From NCBI GenBank assembly GCA_965206975.1, contig OZ242253.1, positions 806,001 through 870,000 of the forward strand: DNA of 64,000 bases, given 5' to 3'. This document shows positions 43,189 to 52,358 of this stretch, in pieces; the stretch's first letter is position 1, and each line of letters begins with the position of its first letter. Origin of the DNA: JAAXGI01 sp965206975. Lineage in GTDB: Bacteria; Gemmatimonadota; Gemmatimonadetes; Longimicrobiales; Gaopeijiaceae. A program made the position numbers and the translations under genes. The notes under the pieces are model-generated. The model was not told the DNA's origin. It searched no databases and saw nothing but the letters and a program-made list of their open reading frames with translations.

Positions 43189-45006
43189 CTAGGGGACATC
43201 GGAGACCGGGTTCAGCTCTTCCCCCGGGTTCACGTAGGTGTCCGACGCGATCCCGTGCTGCCGCTCATAGAGCCGCCGATAGACTCCGCACTGCGCCAGC
43301 AGCTCCTCATGGGAGCCCCGCTCGACGACGCGGCCGTCCTCGAGCACCAGGATCTGATCCGCGCTCCGGATCGTCGAGAGGCGGTGAGCGATCACGAAGG
43401 TGGTGCGGCCTCTCCGGAGGCGGCGGAGCCCCTCCTGGATCAGTGCCTCGCTCTCCGAGTCGAGGCTGCTCGTCGCCTCGTCGAGGATCAGGATGCGGGG
43501 ATCGGCCAAGATCGCACGCGCGATCGCCACCCGCTGCCTCTGACCGCCGGAGAGCCGGACACCCCGCTCCCCCACGATCGTGTCGTAGCCGGTGTCGAAG
43601 CGCTCGATGAACTCGTGGCAGTTCGCGGTTCGCGCCGCCTCCTCGATCTCGGTGCCGCTCGCTCCGGGCATCGCGTAACCGATGTTCTCGCGGATCGTGC
43701 CGTCGAAGAGAAAGTTGTCCTGGAGGACGACCCCGAGATGGCGCCGGTACTCGGGCAGCCTGAGATCCCTGAGATCCCTCCCGTCGACGAGCACCCGGCC
43801 CTCCTGCGGATGATGGAAGGCCATCACGAGCCCGATGAGCGAGCTCTTCCCCGCCCCGCTGGGCCCCACGAGAGCGGTCGTGGTTCCCGCCGCAGCGTGA
43901 AGGTCCACCTCCCGAAGCACGGGGACCCCTGCATCGTAGGCGAAGGTCACGCCCGCGAACTCGACCTCGCCCTCGATCCCGCCGACCGGCTCCCGGCCTC
44001 CCTCGCCCTCATCCTCGCCGGAGAGATCCATGATCTCCCGGATCCGGTCCAGCCCCGCGAAGGCCTCGGTGATCTGCGTTCCGATGTTCGCCATCTGGAC
44101 GAGCGGAGCGCCCATAAGCCCCACGAAGAAGATGTAGACGACGAGATCGCCGAGCGTCATCGTCCCTTCGAGGATCGCGCCGCCCCCGACTAGGATGATG
44201 ACGACGCCCACGGCCCCGATGCAGACGGTCGAGAACGCCGTGACGGCGGAGGTGCCCGTGATCGTCGTCGCGATGTTCCGAAGGAGCCTGTAGACCCCCT
44301 GGGTGAAGATCCGCTCCTCGCGCCGCTCCGAGACGTACGTCTTGATGACCCGGATCCCCCCGAGACCCTCACCGAGCCGCCCCGTGACCTGCGCCCGAAT
44401 CTCTCCCCTCGCCCGGAAGACCGGCCGGAGCCGGCTGAAGGCGAAGGCCATCGTCCCGGCGAAGGTCCCGAGAATCAGGATCGCCCAGAGGGTGAGCTGT
44501 GCGTTCAGGTAGAAGAGGACGCCGAGGGCGATCACGGCGGTGAAGAGACCCCCGGTGAGCTGGACGAGCCCGGTGCCGACGAGATTCCGGACCCCCTCCG
44601 CGTCCGTCATGATACGCGAGATGAGGATCCCGGACTTCGTCCGGTCGAAGTAGGAGACGGGAAGCCTGAGGACGTGCGCCTGAACCCGGCGGCGCATCTC
44701 GGCGATCGCCCGCTGGCCGGCGACGCTCACGATCTGGGAGATCCCGAAGGAGGTGAGCGCCTGGACGAGGGTCGCCCCGCCGATCGCCAGGGCGAGCGGG
44801 CGGAGGAGGTCGGGGCGGCCCGCGGTCACCACATCGTCCACCAGGAAGCCGGAGGAGGCCGGGAGGACGAGGCCGGCAAGCCGGTTCACAACCATGAGGC
44901 CGAGGCCGAGCGCGAGGGAGCGGCGATGCACCCAGATGAGAGCCCTTGACTCCCGCCAGACCCTCGAGCGGTCGAGCGGCCTCTTCTCCCCGTCTTCCCG
45001 GCTCAC
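43189..45006 (-). CDS. ABC exporter, fused membrane and ATPase domains
   Basis: A 605-residue half-transporter of the MsbA/multidrug type. Six transmembrane helices occupy about residues 30-320. The ATPase domain has Walker A GPSGAGKSSL (about 384-393), the signature LSGGQRQRVAIARAI, Walker B ILILDEATSSLD and the H-loop IAHRLST. It would work as a homodimer unless the partner is elsewhere. Substrates could be lipids or drugs. The start is GTG (complement of 45004-45006) with GGGGAGG further upstream. The same-strand ICMT-like gene ends 85 bp before it, and archease starts 134 bp after it. Confidence 0.94.
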   Translation of the reverse strand: MSREDGEKRPLDRSRVWRESRALIWVHRRSLALGLGLMVVNRLAGLVLPASSGFLVDDVVTAGRPDLLRPLALAIGGATLVQALTSFGISQIVSVAGQRAIAEMRRRVQAHVLRLPVSYFDRTKSGILISRIMTDAEGVRNLVGTGLVQLTGGLFTAVIALGVLFYLNAQLTLWAILILGTFAGTMAFAFSRLRPVFRARGEIRAQVTGRLGEGLGGIRVIKTYVSERREERIFTQGVYRLLRNIATTITGTSAVTAFSTVCIGAVGVVIILVGGGAILEGTMTLGDLVVYIFFVGLMGAPLVQMANIGTQITEAFAGLDRIREIMDLSGEDEGEGGREPVGGIEGEVEFAGVTFAYDAGVPVLREVDLHAAAGTTTALVGPSGAGKSSLIGLVMAFHHPQEGRVLVDGRDLRDLRLPEYRRHLGVVLQDNFLFDGTIRENIGYAMPGASGTEIEEAARTANCHEFIERFDTGYDTIVGERGVRLSGGQRQRVAIARAILADPRILILDEATSSLDSESEALIQEGLRRLRRGRTTFVIAHRLSTIRSADQILVLEDGRVVERGSHEELLAQCGVYRRLYERQHGIASDTYVNPGEELNPVSDVP

Positions 45007-45091
45007 GATGCCCCGCCTCCCCTCGGTCGGGGCCAGCAGGTGCGGGCCCAGTGAGACGCGGGCGGGGAGGCGCAGAGGCAGAGGAGCGCGG

Positions 45092-45682
45092 TCATGGCAT
45101 CCGAAAGAGCACGGGGACTAGACCCGTCAGCTTCGCCCACTCGGCGAGCGCCGCGAGGGGGAAGACGAGCGGGATCGCCAGCGCCTCGGCGATGGACTTG
45201 AGGAGGCCTGCGGCGTCCAGCTCCGCGATCCTCCCCATCCGGGGCCGCCTGAGCGCGGGGAGAAAGCGGGGCACCTCGGCGCGGTAGGCGCGATACGACT
45301 CTCCGAAGAGCTCCGCGAGCCGGCGCTCCTCGGCAGCGATCGTGGGCCAGTGCGCCCCGAAGAAGCAGAGGACGAAGAGAGCGGCGAGCGCGAAGGAGCC
45401 GAAGGAGAGCCCCGCACCGATGAACCCGAGGAAGCTGAAGAAGTACAGGGGGTTCCTCGAGAGGGAGTACGGGCCCTCGGAAACGAGGGAATGGTTCTTC
45501 CGGCCAACCAGATACGCCCCCGCCCAGATCCTTCCCCCCGCGGAGGCGAGGAGGAGGAGAAACCCAGCGCTCGCGACGAGGAGGTGCGGGAGGGCGCCCG
45601 GGCGGTAGGGATGGTGCGTGAAGAGGGCGAAGAGCACCGCGGGGAGGACAAGTGCCCGCGTCACGCGCAATCTGAGTTTCAT
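45092..45682 (-). CDS. isoprenylcysteine carboxyl methyltransferase (ICMT/PEMT)-like membrane protein
   Basis: A 196-residue integral membrane protein. Family marks are EGPYSLSRNPLYFFSFLGFIG (here the GPYxxxRNPxY motif) and EERRLAELFGESYRAYRAEV followed by PRFLP, the SAM-binding C-terminal signature of ICMT- and PEMT-like methyltransferases. About four hydrophobic helices are seen. The bacterial members methylate unknown small molecules or lipids. It is upstream of the ABC exporter on the same strand. The 211 bp between its start and modC (45683-45893) show no gene. Confidence 0.85.
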   Translation of the reverse strand: MKLRLRVTRALVLPAVLFALFTHHPYRPGALPHLLVASAGFLLLLASAGGRIWAGAYLVGRKNHSLVSEGPYSLSRNPLYFFSFLGFIGAGLSFGSFALAALFVLCFFGAHWPTIAAEERRLAELFGESYRAYRAEVPRFLPALRRPRMGRIAELDAAGLLKSIAEALAIPLVFPLAALAEWAKLTGLVPVLFRMP

Positions 45683-45893
45683 CTATAACGTCCGGCCCGC
45701 CCGCGCAATCAGAGTGCGGGGAAGTAAACTCGACTCGTTCGTCCCGCCAACTCGGGCGGGCGGCCCAATGTAGCGAACGTTCCGTCTTCCGTGCTCGGGC
45801 ACCCGGGGAGTCCCCGGAGCCGGGCGAGGGCCCGGCGTCCTCTTCCCGCGCCGTCCCGGGACGGCACGATCCGCAACGCCTCGGGCAAGCACC

Positions 45894-46967
45894 TCAGTCG
45901 ATCACGGCCACCGACTTCACCCTGGCCACGACGCGCATCCCGGGCTCGAGCCCGAGCCGCTCGCGCGAGAGGGCCGTGATCCGGGCGAGAAGCGCCTCCT
46001 CCTCCCGGCCCCGGCCCAATTCGATCAGGACCTCCCCCTTCTCGACGGGGGAGATGCGCCGCACCTCCATCTCGAACTCATTCAAGATGCTGCTCTTCGA
46101 CTCGGATTCCAAACCGAGGCTGACGTCGCGGGCACGGATCTGCAGCCGGACGCTCTCTCCCCGCGCTCCCGAGTAGCGGCGGGAGTAGAGCATCCCCCAC
46201 GGCGAGGACATGCGGGTCAGGTGGTGTGCCTCGTCGTGGGCAGCGATGGTGGCCCGGACCACGATCGCTGCCTCGCTTCCCTGCCACCGGGCAAACCCCT
46301 CGTCCCGGACCACCTCGCCGGGCTCCCCCGCCCGCCTCACACGGCCAGCGACGAGCCAGATCATGTGGTCGGAGAGGCGGAGCACCTCCTCGAGGGAGTG
46401 ACTCACGTAGACGACCGGGATCGAGAGGCGGGAGGAGATCTCGTCGATATAGGGGAGGACCTCCCGCCGGCCGACCTCGTCGAGCCATGAGACGGGCTCG
46501 TCCATGAAGAGAAGCCTCGGACCGGTGAGGAGGGCTCGCGCGATCGCCACCCGCTGGCGCTCTCCCCCCGAAAGCTCGCCCGTGCCGCGCTCGAGGAGCG
46601 CCTCGAGGCCGAGCCACTCCGCCGCCTCGGCGAGGGGGAGGCCCGGCCCACGCGCCCTCCGCTTCGCGTACTCGAGGTTCTCGCGCACGCCGAGGTGCGG
46701 GAAGAGGCTCGATTCCTGGAAGACGTAGCCCACGCGCCGAAGGTGGGGCGGAACGAAGGCGGGAGGGCGGTCACGCTGCCACGTTTCCTCCCCGAAGACG
46801 AGATCTCCGCGGGCGCGCGCCTCGAGACCCGAGAGACAACGGAGAAGCGTCGTCTTCCCGGAGCCGGAGGCACCGAAGACGGTCGTAATCCCCCCGCCAG
46901 GGATCTCGCCGTCGAAATCGAGGACGAAGCTCCCCAGATCGAGGCGGAGGCGGGCCCGAAGGTGCAT
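45894..46967 (-). CDS. modC: molybdate ABC transporter ATP-binding protein
   Basis: A 357-residue ATPase. Walker A is GASGSGKTTLLRCLSG (about residues 32-47). It has the Q-loop VFQESSLFPHL, signature LSGGERQRVAIARAL, Walker B LLFMDEPVSWLD, and His in SHSLEEV. The last 110 residues contain the TOBE/Mop-type molybdate-binding region (RRISPVEKGEVLIEL, ARITALSRERLGLEPGMRV). The ATG (complement of 46965-46967) overlaps the modB stop by one base (TGATG). Last gene of the mod operon. Confidence 0.95.
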   Translation of the reverse strand: MHLRARLRLDLGSFVLDFDGEIPGGGITTVFGASGSGKTTLLRCLSGLEARARGDLVFGEETWQRDRPPAFVPPHLRRVGYVFQESSLFPHLGVRENLEYAKRRARGPGLPLAEAAEWLGLEALLERGTGELSGGERQRVAIARALLTGPRLLFMDEPVSWLDEVGRREVLPYIDEISSRLSIPVVYVSHSLEEVLRLSDHMIWLVAGRVRRAGEPGEVVRDEGFARWQGSEAAIVVRATIAAHDEAHHLTRMSSPWGMLYSRRYSGARGESVRLQIRARDVSLGLESESKSSILNEFEMEVRRISPVEKGEVLIELGRGREEEALLARITALSRERLGLEPGMRVVARVKSVAVID

Positions 46968-47653
46968 CACGGCGCCCTCCCGCCCCCTGTGCGATTGAAC
47001 CCGTAGGCAACGCCGAGCACCACGAAAGAGAAGACGAGCATCCCGAAGGAGAGGAGGTGCGCGGATCCGTAGTCGAGCGCCTCCACATGGTTGAAGATCG
47101 CGATCGAGACGACCTGGGTCCGGCCGGGGATGTTCCCGCCGACCATGAGGACGACGCCGAACTCCCCCACGGTGTGCGCGAAGCTCAGGGCCGCCGAGGT
47201 GACGATGCCGTGACGCGCCATTGGAAGCGCCACCGTGAAGAAGCGGTCGAGGGGCGCGGCTCCGAGCGTCGCAGCGGCCTCGAGCGCGCGGGGCTCGATG
47301 GCGCGAAAGGCCGTATGGAGGGGCTGCACCGCGAAGGGGAGGGAGAAGAGGACGGAGCCGACGACGAGCCCGGGGAAGGAGAAGACGAGACGATCCCCCC
47401 CGAGGCCCTCCCACCACCCGCCGATCGGGCCCGAAGGCCCGAGGAGCACGAGGAGGTAGAAGCCGAGGACGGTCGGGGGAAGTACGAGGGGGAGCGCGAT
47501 GACGGTCTCCGCAAGCGTGCGAAGGGGAGAGCGCGTGCGGGCGAGCCACCACGCGAGGGGCGTTCCGAGGAGGAGAAGGATGAGCGTCGTCACCGTGGCC
47601 AGCCGGATCGTGAGGGCGATCGCCGCCCAGTCGCCCGCGGAGAAGAGGCTCAA
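46967..47653 (-). CDS. modB: molybdate ABC transporter permease
   Basis: A 228-residue inner-membrane permease with about five to six helices. It has the ABC-permease EAA loop around AAATLGAAPLDRFFTVALPMA and the ModB-like ALPLVLPPTVLGFYLLVLLG and AHTVGEFGVVLMVGGNIPG. The start is TTG (complement of 47651-47653), which overlaps the modA stop as TTGA. It forms the channel for the ModC ATPase and receives molybdate from ModA. Confidence 0.94.
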   Translation of the reverse strand: MSLFSAGDWAAIALTIRLATVTTLILLLLGTPLAWWLARTRSPLRTLAETVIALPLVLPPTVLGFYLLVLLGPSGPIGGWWEGLGGDRLVFSFPGLVVGSVLFSLPFAVQPLHTAFRAIEPRALEAAATLGAAPLDRFFTVALPMARHGIVTSAALSFAHTVGEFGVVLMVGGNIPGRTQVVSIAIFNHVEALDYGSAHLLSFGMLVFSFVVLGVAYGFNRTGGGRAP

Positions 47654-48432
47654 CGGAGGGGATTCGGAGCCGCGTATCCGAAGGAGCGAATCATCTCTCT
47701 CGCCTCCTCGCTCCGCAGGAACTCGAAGTACTCGAGGGCTGCTCCCTTCTCCTCCGCGGCCGGGAGGAGTACCCCGTCCTGGTCGAGGGGGGCGTGATAC
47801 GCGGCCGGGACGAGCCAGTAGCTCTGCCCCGGCTCGTCGATGATCTGGGAGAGAGCCACGAACCCGAGCTCCGCCGCGCCGGAGCGGACGAACTGAAGCA
47901 CCTGGCCCACGTTCTCGCCCCGGACGAGGCGACGAGAGAGCGTGCCGCCGCCGAGCCCGAGTTGATCGAGGACCGATGCCGATGCCGCGCCGTACGGCGC
48001 CGTACGCGGGCTTGCAAGCGCCACGTTCACGACGCGGGCGTCCGTCAGGTCCAGGCCGCCGGAGCGAACCGAGTCGAGTCCGGGGCCGAAGAGAGCGAGG
48101 CGGCCGGTCGCGTATGTGAAGCGCGTTGCCGGGAGGGTCAACCCCTCCTCCTCGAGCAGCCGGGGCCGAAGGCCGTCAGCCGCGAGAAAGATGTCGAAGG
48201 GCGCCCCGTTTCGGATCTGGGCGTAGAGCTGGCCGGTCGAGCCGACGCTCGACTCGACCTCGGCCCCCGTCCTGGCCTCGAAGCGGCGGGCCAGCTCGTC
48301 GTGGGTGCGGCTGAAGTTCGCGGCCACCGCCACGATGACGCGGCCGCCCTCGGGATCCTCCCCGGCGCCGCACCCGAGGAACGCGGGGAGCACCGCAGCG
48401 ACAATGGGAAGCCACCCCCCTGGCGGCCTCAC
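47650..48432 (-). CDS. modA: molybdate-binding lipoprotein
   Basis: A 260-residue binding protein with signal peptide and lipobox LGCG, so membrane-anchored. The ModA pattern is clear: VIVAVAANFSRTHDELARRFEARTG, SVGSTGQLYAQIRNGAPFDIFLAAD, YATGRLALFG, VVNVALASPRTAPYG, and FVALSQI then YWLVPAAYHAPLDQDGVLL. It binds molybdate or tungstate in the periplasm. The GTG start (complement of 48430-48432) overlaps the stop of the regulator gene as GTGA. Confidence 0.95.
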   Translation of the reverse strand: MRPPGGWLPIVAAVLPAFLGCGAGEDPEGGRVIVAVAANFSRTHDELARRFEARTGAEVESSVGSTGQLYAQIRNGAPFDIFLAADGLRPRLLEEEGLTLPATRFTYATGRLALFGPGLDSVRSGGLDLTDARVVNVALASPRTAPYGAASASVLDQLGLGGGTLSRRLVRGENVGQVLQFVRSGAAELGFVALSQIIDEPGQSYWLVPAAYHAPLDQDGVLLPAAEEKGAALEYFEFLRSEEAREMIRSFGYAAPNPLR

Positions 48433-49508
48433 GGCCCCGAACCCATCCCTTCGGTATCGTAGCCTCCGAGCGCATCGACCTGCCGCCGCACGGCGGGGGA
48501 GCGGAGGAGGGCGAGGAGGGCGCCCACGGCGGGCAGATCGAGGAAGTGATCCGGGATCACGAGGTCGTAGCTCTCGGCCTCGAGGGGGAGCGCATCGAGT
48601 CCGTAGGCGAGGGCAGCTGCGCGAATCCCGATGCCCGCATCCGCCAGGCCGGCGGCGACGGCCTCCGCCACCGCCAGGTGGCCCGACGCCGCACGCTCCC
48701 GAAATCCGCGAACCTGGTCCTGGGGAACCCCCTCCGCACTCAGGCGAGTTTCGACGAGTGCCCGGCTTCCCGATCCCTCCTCCCGGTTCACGAACCGGAG
48801 GTCCGGACGGGCCAGATCCCCGATCCCGCTCACGCCGAGAGGATTTCCCCTCCCCACGATCAGGCACTGCTCCCAGATGGAGAAGCGAACCACCGTGACC
48901 GGAAAGGGGAGGCTTCCCTTCCCGACCGCGGGCTCGCCGTGAACACCGGCGATGTGGGCATCGCCTCTCGCGAGGGCCTCGAGTGCCCGCCGTCCGCCGC
49001 ATGCGAGCCAGGTGACTTCGAGCGCCGTCCGCCGCCGGAGCGCGTGCGAGATCAGGGCGAAGGCAGGGTCGCAGCCGAGGACGAGGAGCGCACTCTCGGG
49101 TGGCGCCTCGTCGAAGAGCTCGACGTGGACCCGCCCGTCCGAGAGGGGGCGCCCGACTCCGTCCGCAGGCTCCCCGAATCGCCCGAGCTGCTCCCCGAGC
49201 GGGACGGCCATCACCCTCCGGCCCACCCTCACGATCCGGATGCGGCCCGCCCTCTCCCCGCCCCGGGGCCTCACCCCCTGCGCGACGAGCGCTCGTGGCC
49301 GCCTCGCCGGGAGCCGGAAGAGCGTCTCGAGGGGAAGCCTGAGGCTGCGGGCGAGGCGGAGGGAGACCTCCGTCGAGGGAACGGAGGCGCCCGACTCGAT
49401 CGCAGCGTAGCTCTGGCGGCTGATCCCGGCGAGCTCGGCCATCCTTCCCTGCGAGAACCGCCGCGTCAGCCTCTCGTCCCGAAGTGAGTTGATGAGTCGA
49501 CCGGACAT
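48429..49508 (-). CDS. XRE-type HTH regulator with a PBP-like ligand domain, probable molybdate regulator
   Basis: A 359-residue protein. An N-terminal XRE helix-turn-helix (FSQGRMAELAGISRQSYAAIE, about residues 18-38) is followed by a substrate-binding-protein-like domain with LLVLGCDPAFALIS, AGVHGEP, VNREEGSGSRALVETRL and ESYDLVIPDHFLDLPAV. The latter resembles the molybdate/tungstate-binding modules of ModE-like and TupA/ModA-type proteins. It is transcribed first in the operon, coupled to modA, so it is likely the molybdate-responsive repressor. The ATG (complement of 49506-49508) sits seven bases after a -10-like box. Confidence 0.86.
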   Translation of the reverse strand: MSGRLINSLRDERLTRRFSQGRMAELAGISRQSYAAIESGASVPSTEVSLRLARSLRLPLETLFRLPARRPRALVAQGVRPRGGERAGRIRIVRVGRRVMAVPLGEQLGRFGEPADGVGRPLSDGRVHVELFDEAPPESALLVLGCDPAFALISHALRRRTALEVTWLACGGRRALEALARGDAHIAGVHGEPAVGKGSLPFPVTVVRFSIWEQCLIVGRGNPLGVSGIGDLARPDLRFVNREEGSGSRALVETRLSAEGVPQDQVRGFRERAASGHLAVAEAVAAGLADAGIGIRAAALAYGLDALPLEAESYDLVIPDHFLDLPAVGALLALLRSPAVRRQVDALGGYDTEGMGSGP

Positions 49509-49509
49509 C

Positions 49510-50218
49510 CGATAATATGTAATGTATGCATTGCATTCTGACAATGTTACATGACACATCAGTCGGGAAAGCGCTCGCGCGAGCCGCCTCGCGGGCCGGG
49601 AGGGACCCGTTTCGCGGCGCGGAAGAGGTTCGGGGACGCCCGGCAACGCCCCGAGCCAGAGGACACCCGAGACGACGAGGGGGATGGCCCGGTTGTCGTC
49701 CACCCTCCATGGGACGATCTCGACGACGCCGGCGAGAAGCGCCGTGAGGAGTGCGACCGGAAGCTCCGCGGCGGCAGAGAGGATCGCACCGGCCACGAGG
49801 ACGAAGGCCGCAAGTCCCTCCCACGTCCTGGCTCCGAGCGGCCGCCTCCCCCAGCGGCGGCCGATGCAGTTGGCGGCCGGATCCGCGAGGGCCAGAACCC
49901 AGATCGCCGGCACCACCGCTTCGAGGGGGCAGAGGATGACGGCCACGAGGATCCCCACCATGTACCACGTGGACGAGGCGACGCCCCCTGCCTCCCGGGG
50001 CGAGAGGAGCGAGCGAAAGACGCGATAGAAGCGGAGGTTCAGGCGAGGGGCCGCGAGCCGGGCGAGGTCAAGGCCGAGAAGGCCGAGGACGACGCCAGCT
50101 CCGGCGGCCACTGAGAGATGGCCTTGGGCGGCTCGAGCGCCCACAGGAACAACGCCACGCCCGCGCCCACACACGCGTGGACGAGCCGCCGCATGAGCTG
50201 AGGGCCCTTCGTGGACAT
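49510..50218 (-). pseudogene. diacylglycerol/polyprenol kinase-family gene, frameshifted and without its own stop
   Basis: An integral membrane protein of the dolichol-kinase/CDP-archaeol-synthase-like family. The N-terminal part from ATG complement of 50216-50218 reads MRRLVHACVGAGVALFLWAL; the frame must shift near 50112-50120 (a TCTC-type repeat) to continue as VAAGAGVVLGLLGLDLARL. Then follow family motifs: ASSTWYMVGILVAVI, LALADPAANCIGRRWGRR, ARTWEGLAAF and RVDDNRAIPLVV. No stop codon ends it: the frame runs straight into the mod regulator at 49508. So there is either a second indel near the 3' end or a real loss of the stop. Confidence 0.65.
49516..49544 (-). promoter_or_regulatory. candidate near-leaderless mod-operon promoter in an AT-rich island
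   Basis: Minus strand TTGTCA (49539-49544), 17-bp spacer and TACATA (49516-49521); seven bases then lead to the regulator ATG, with no ribosome-binding site. The island from 49509 to about 49560 is far richer in A+T than its surroundings and contains AATG...CATT inverted arms (49521-49524 and 49534-49537) around ATGCAT, a plausible operator for the adjacent XRE regulator. Inference from pattern. Confidence 0.45.
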
Positions 50219-50340
50219 TACCAGCCGCTCGAAGCCCTCTCTCACACACCCATCCCACTCGGCCGCCGGGGCGGCTCCGCTGGCGGTGGAAGGGCGGCAG
50301 CGCCGGGCCGCGCGCCTCTCACCGGGACGGGTGCCGGGGG

Positions 50341-51306
50341 TCAAGCCTCCAGGTGGTACTTCTTCAGGCTCGGCGCCTTCCTCTCGATCAATTCCATCAC
50401 GCGGAGAACCGCCTCCTCCCCGCCCTCCGTCTCCTCGAGACCGACGAGTGGAAGGTAGACGGGCGAGTTGAAGAACGCACCGAGCGGGATCGGGTTTTTC
50501 CGCAGGAACACCCCCTCCACGAGGGGGAGCACGGCGTCCTGGATCTCCCGCGCACGCGCAGCCTCGCCCCCGTCCCACGCCTCGAGGGCTCGGAGGAAGG
50601 CGGTCGCCACCTCCGGAATGTTCCCGGCCGCCGTGATGATCCCGCTTCCCCCGAGCTCGAGGATGTCCACGAGCGCATCATCCTCCCCGCTCAGGACCGC
50701 CAGATCGTCCGACGCCCCCTCGACGATCCGAACCGTGTCCTCGCGGTGCCTGCCGGGGGAGCGGAAGTCCACCGCCTGCTTGAGACCGATGATGTCGGGA
50801 TGTCTTGCGAGCCGAATGAGCGTCTCGGGCTCGAGGTAGCTGCTCGTTCTCCCCGGGATGTTGTAGATGATCAGCTTCGCACCCGTCTCGCGGACGATCG
50901 TCTCGTAGTGACGGACGAGACCCTCCTGGGGGGGGTTGTTGTAGTATCCCGTCACACAGAGGCAGGCGAGGTCCCCGCACACCTCTTGAATCGTCTCGAT
51001 CATCTCGACCGACTCCCGGGTGCAGTTCGAGCCGGCCCCCGCGATGACCGGGACACGCTCATTCACGTAGTCGACCGTGAAGCGGACGAAATCCACGTGC
51101 TCCCCATGGCTGAGCGTCGGACTCTGTCCCGTCGTGCCGACCGGAACGAGGCCGCTCACGCCGCAGGCGATCAGGTCGTCGATCATCCGCTTCGCCTTCG
51201 CGTAGTCTACCCGGTTTCGGAGCCGCGCAGGATCGTTCTCCTCGAGCGGAGTGAAGAGCGCGGGAAAGACTCCGCGCAGATCCTCCGGGTTCGATACGCT
51301 CGTCAT
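50341..51306 (-). CDS. dapA: 4-hydroxy-tetrahydrodipicolinate synthase (DapA)-family aldolase
   Basis: A 321-residue class-I aldolase. It has GTTGQSPTLSHGEH (pyruvate-binding Thr pair), CVTGYYNNPPQEGLVRHY with the active-site Tyr, NIPGRTSSY with the Arg that recognises the aspartate semialdehyde carboxylate, IIGLKQAVDF with the Schiff-base Lys, and VLSGEDDALVDILELGGSG. The kept Arg in the NxPxRT motif favours DapA over other family members, although N-acetylneuraminate lyase or KDG aldolase types cannot be fully excluded. The ATG (complement of 51304-51306) has GAGAGGA upstream. No other lysine gene is adjacent. Confidence 0.85.
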   Translation of the reverse strand: MTSVSNPEDLRGVFPALFTPLEENDPARLRNRVDYAKAKRMIDDLIACGVSGLVPVGTTGQSPTLSHGEHVDFVRFTVDYVNERVPVIAGAGSNCTRESVEMIETIQEVCGDLACLCVTGYYNNPPQEGLVRHYETIVRETGAKLIIYNIPGRTSSYLEPETLIRLARHPDIIGLKQAVDFRSPGRHREDTVRIVEGASDDLAVLSGEDDALVDILELGGSGIITAAGNIPEVATAFLRALEAWDGGEAARAREIQDAVLPLVEGVFLRKNPIPLGAFFNSPVYLPLVGLEETEGGEEAVLRVMELIERKAPSLKKYHLEA

Positions 51307-51742
51307 CGTCCTCTCCCTCCCATGGTGCCTCGCAGGCGCGCCCGCCGACGCGGGTTCCAAGCCGACGCAAAACAAATCCCCTCCCGCCCCGCGTTGGCAA
51401 GTGCGGCCGCGGACCGGAGGCGTCCGGCGGAGCTGGAGCTGGAGACAACGGGCGCGATGGTCCTAGGACCGGACCATGGAAAAATCCTCGGGACTCGTCG
51501 CTCTCGTCGTCCCCTCCGCATCCCGGTTCAGCCTCTCGGTCGTGAGTGCGAGTCGCGGGAGCCTTCCCACCGGTTCGGATACCCCGTAGAGTGAGTGAGG
51601 AGTCGGGGAGACTCTCCCCGAAGGCCTCTGGGGATCCTCGGCAGGCGCGTCCTCCAGGTGGCCGGAAGGGGGTCGGGATCGACGGCGCGTCGTTCTCCCC
51701 GGTGCACGCCCCCGACGCCGGGTCAGGCGCTCCCGGTGGAGA
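51307..51742. other. 436-bp gap without a supported gene
   Basis: Between dapA and the broken hydrolase. Open frames here have no recognisable motif or ribosome-binding site. The minus strand upstream of dapA probably holds its promoter, but I see no clear -35/-10 pair. The upper end may be the degraded 3' tail of the hydrolase pseudogene. Confidence 0.6.
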
Positions 51743-52358
51743 CGAGGCAGCCCGACCGACCCCCTCGCCATGACGTTCGATACCTCGTCCAGGGCCTCCT
51801 CGTTCGTGCGTCCGGAATGCTTGAGCATCTGGAATGAGTGGTCTCCGCCCTCCACGACGTGGAGATGGGCCCAGCCCGAGTTCCGCGCAGATCGGCCGTA
51901 GGAGGTCGAGGTCGGCGAGAGCGTCGCGAGTGCCCTGAAGAAAGAGCGTGGGAACGTTCACATCCTTCAGATGATCCGCGCGCGCGGGAGGGGTGGCCGC
52001 GGGGTGGGGCGGGAAGCCGAAGAAGACGAGGCCCTTGCCCGGCAGAAAGAAGCCCGCCGCGGCGGCCTGGGAGGTCATTCTCTCGCCCATCGACTTCCCT
52101 CCGGCGAAGAGCGGCAGCCCCGGGCCCGATTCCCTCCCGGCGGCGGCCGGCTTCCATGTACGGGAAGTGGTAGCGGAGGGTCGAAGTGCCGCGCTCGGCG
52201 AGCCGGAGAGCGAGCGCCTCCATGAAGGGGTGACGCATCCCCGCGCCCGCACCGTGCACGAGGGCGAGGAGCCGCCGACTCTCCGCCGGCCGAACCAGGA
52301 CGCCGGAGACCTTCCCCGCCCGCTCCCCGACGAAGATGCGTAGCGACCGCCCCCTCAT
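51743..52358 (-). pseudogene. broken KANL3/Tex30-type alpha/beta hydrolase
   Basis: The remains of one gene are spread over three frames. Frame 1 from ATG complement of 52356-52358: LLALVHGAGAGMRHPFMEAL and STLRYHFPYMEAGRR. Frame 2 from about 52125: GLPLFAGGKSMGERM, the nucleophile-elbow region with Ser, then GLVFFGFPPHPA, ADHLKDVNVPTLFLQGTRDA. Frame 3 from about 51870: LHVVEGGDHSF with the catalytic His, then LKHSGRTNEEALDEV. Only about 10 codons separate the PYME and LPLF blocks where I would expect some 25, so a deletion accompanies the first shift. The GGKSMGGRM motif also reads GER here. It is decayed or badly assembled; no single intact frame exists. Confidence 0.7.

Noticed and set aside
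50341..51306. N-acetylneuraminate lyase or KDG aldolase
   Set aside because: The NIPGRTS Arg and YYNNPPQEG pattern fit DapA better, and no sialic acid or sugar-acid genes are adjacent.
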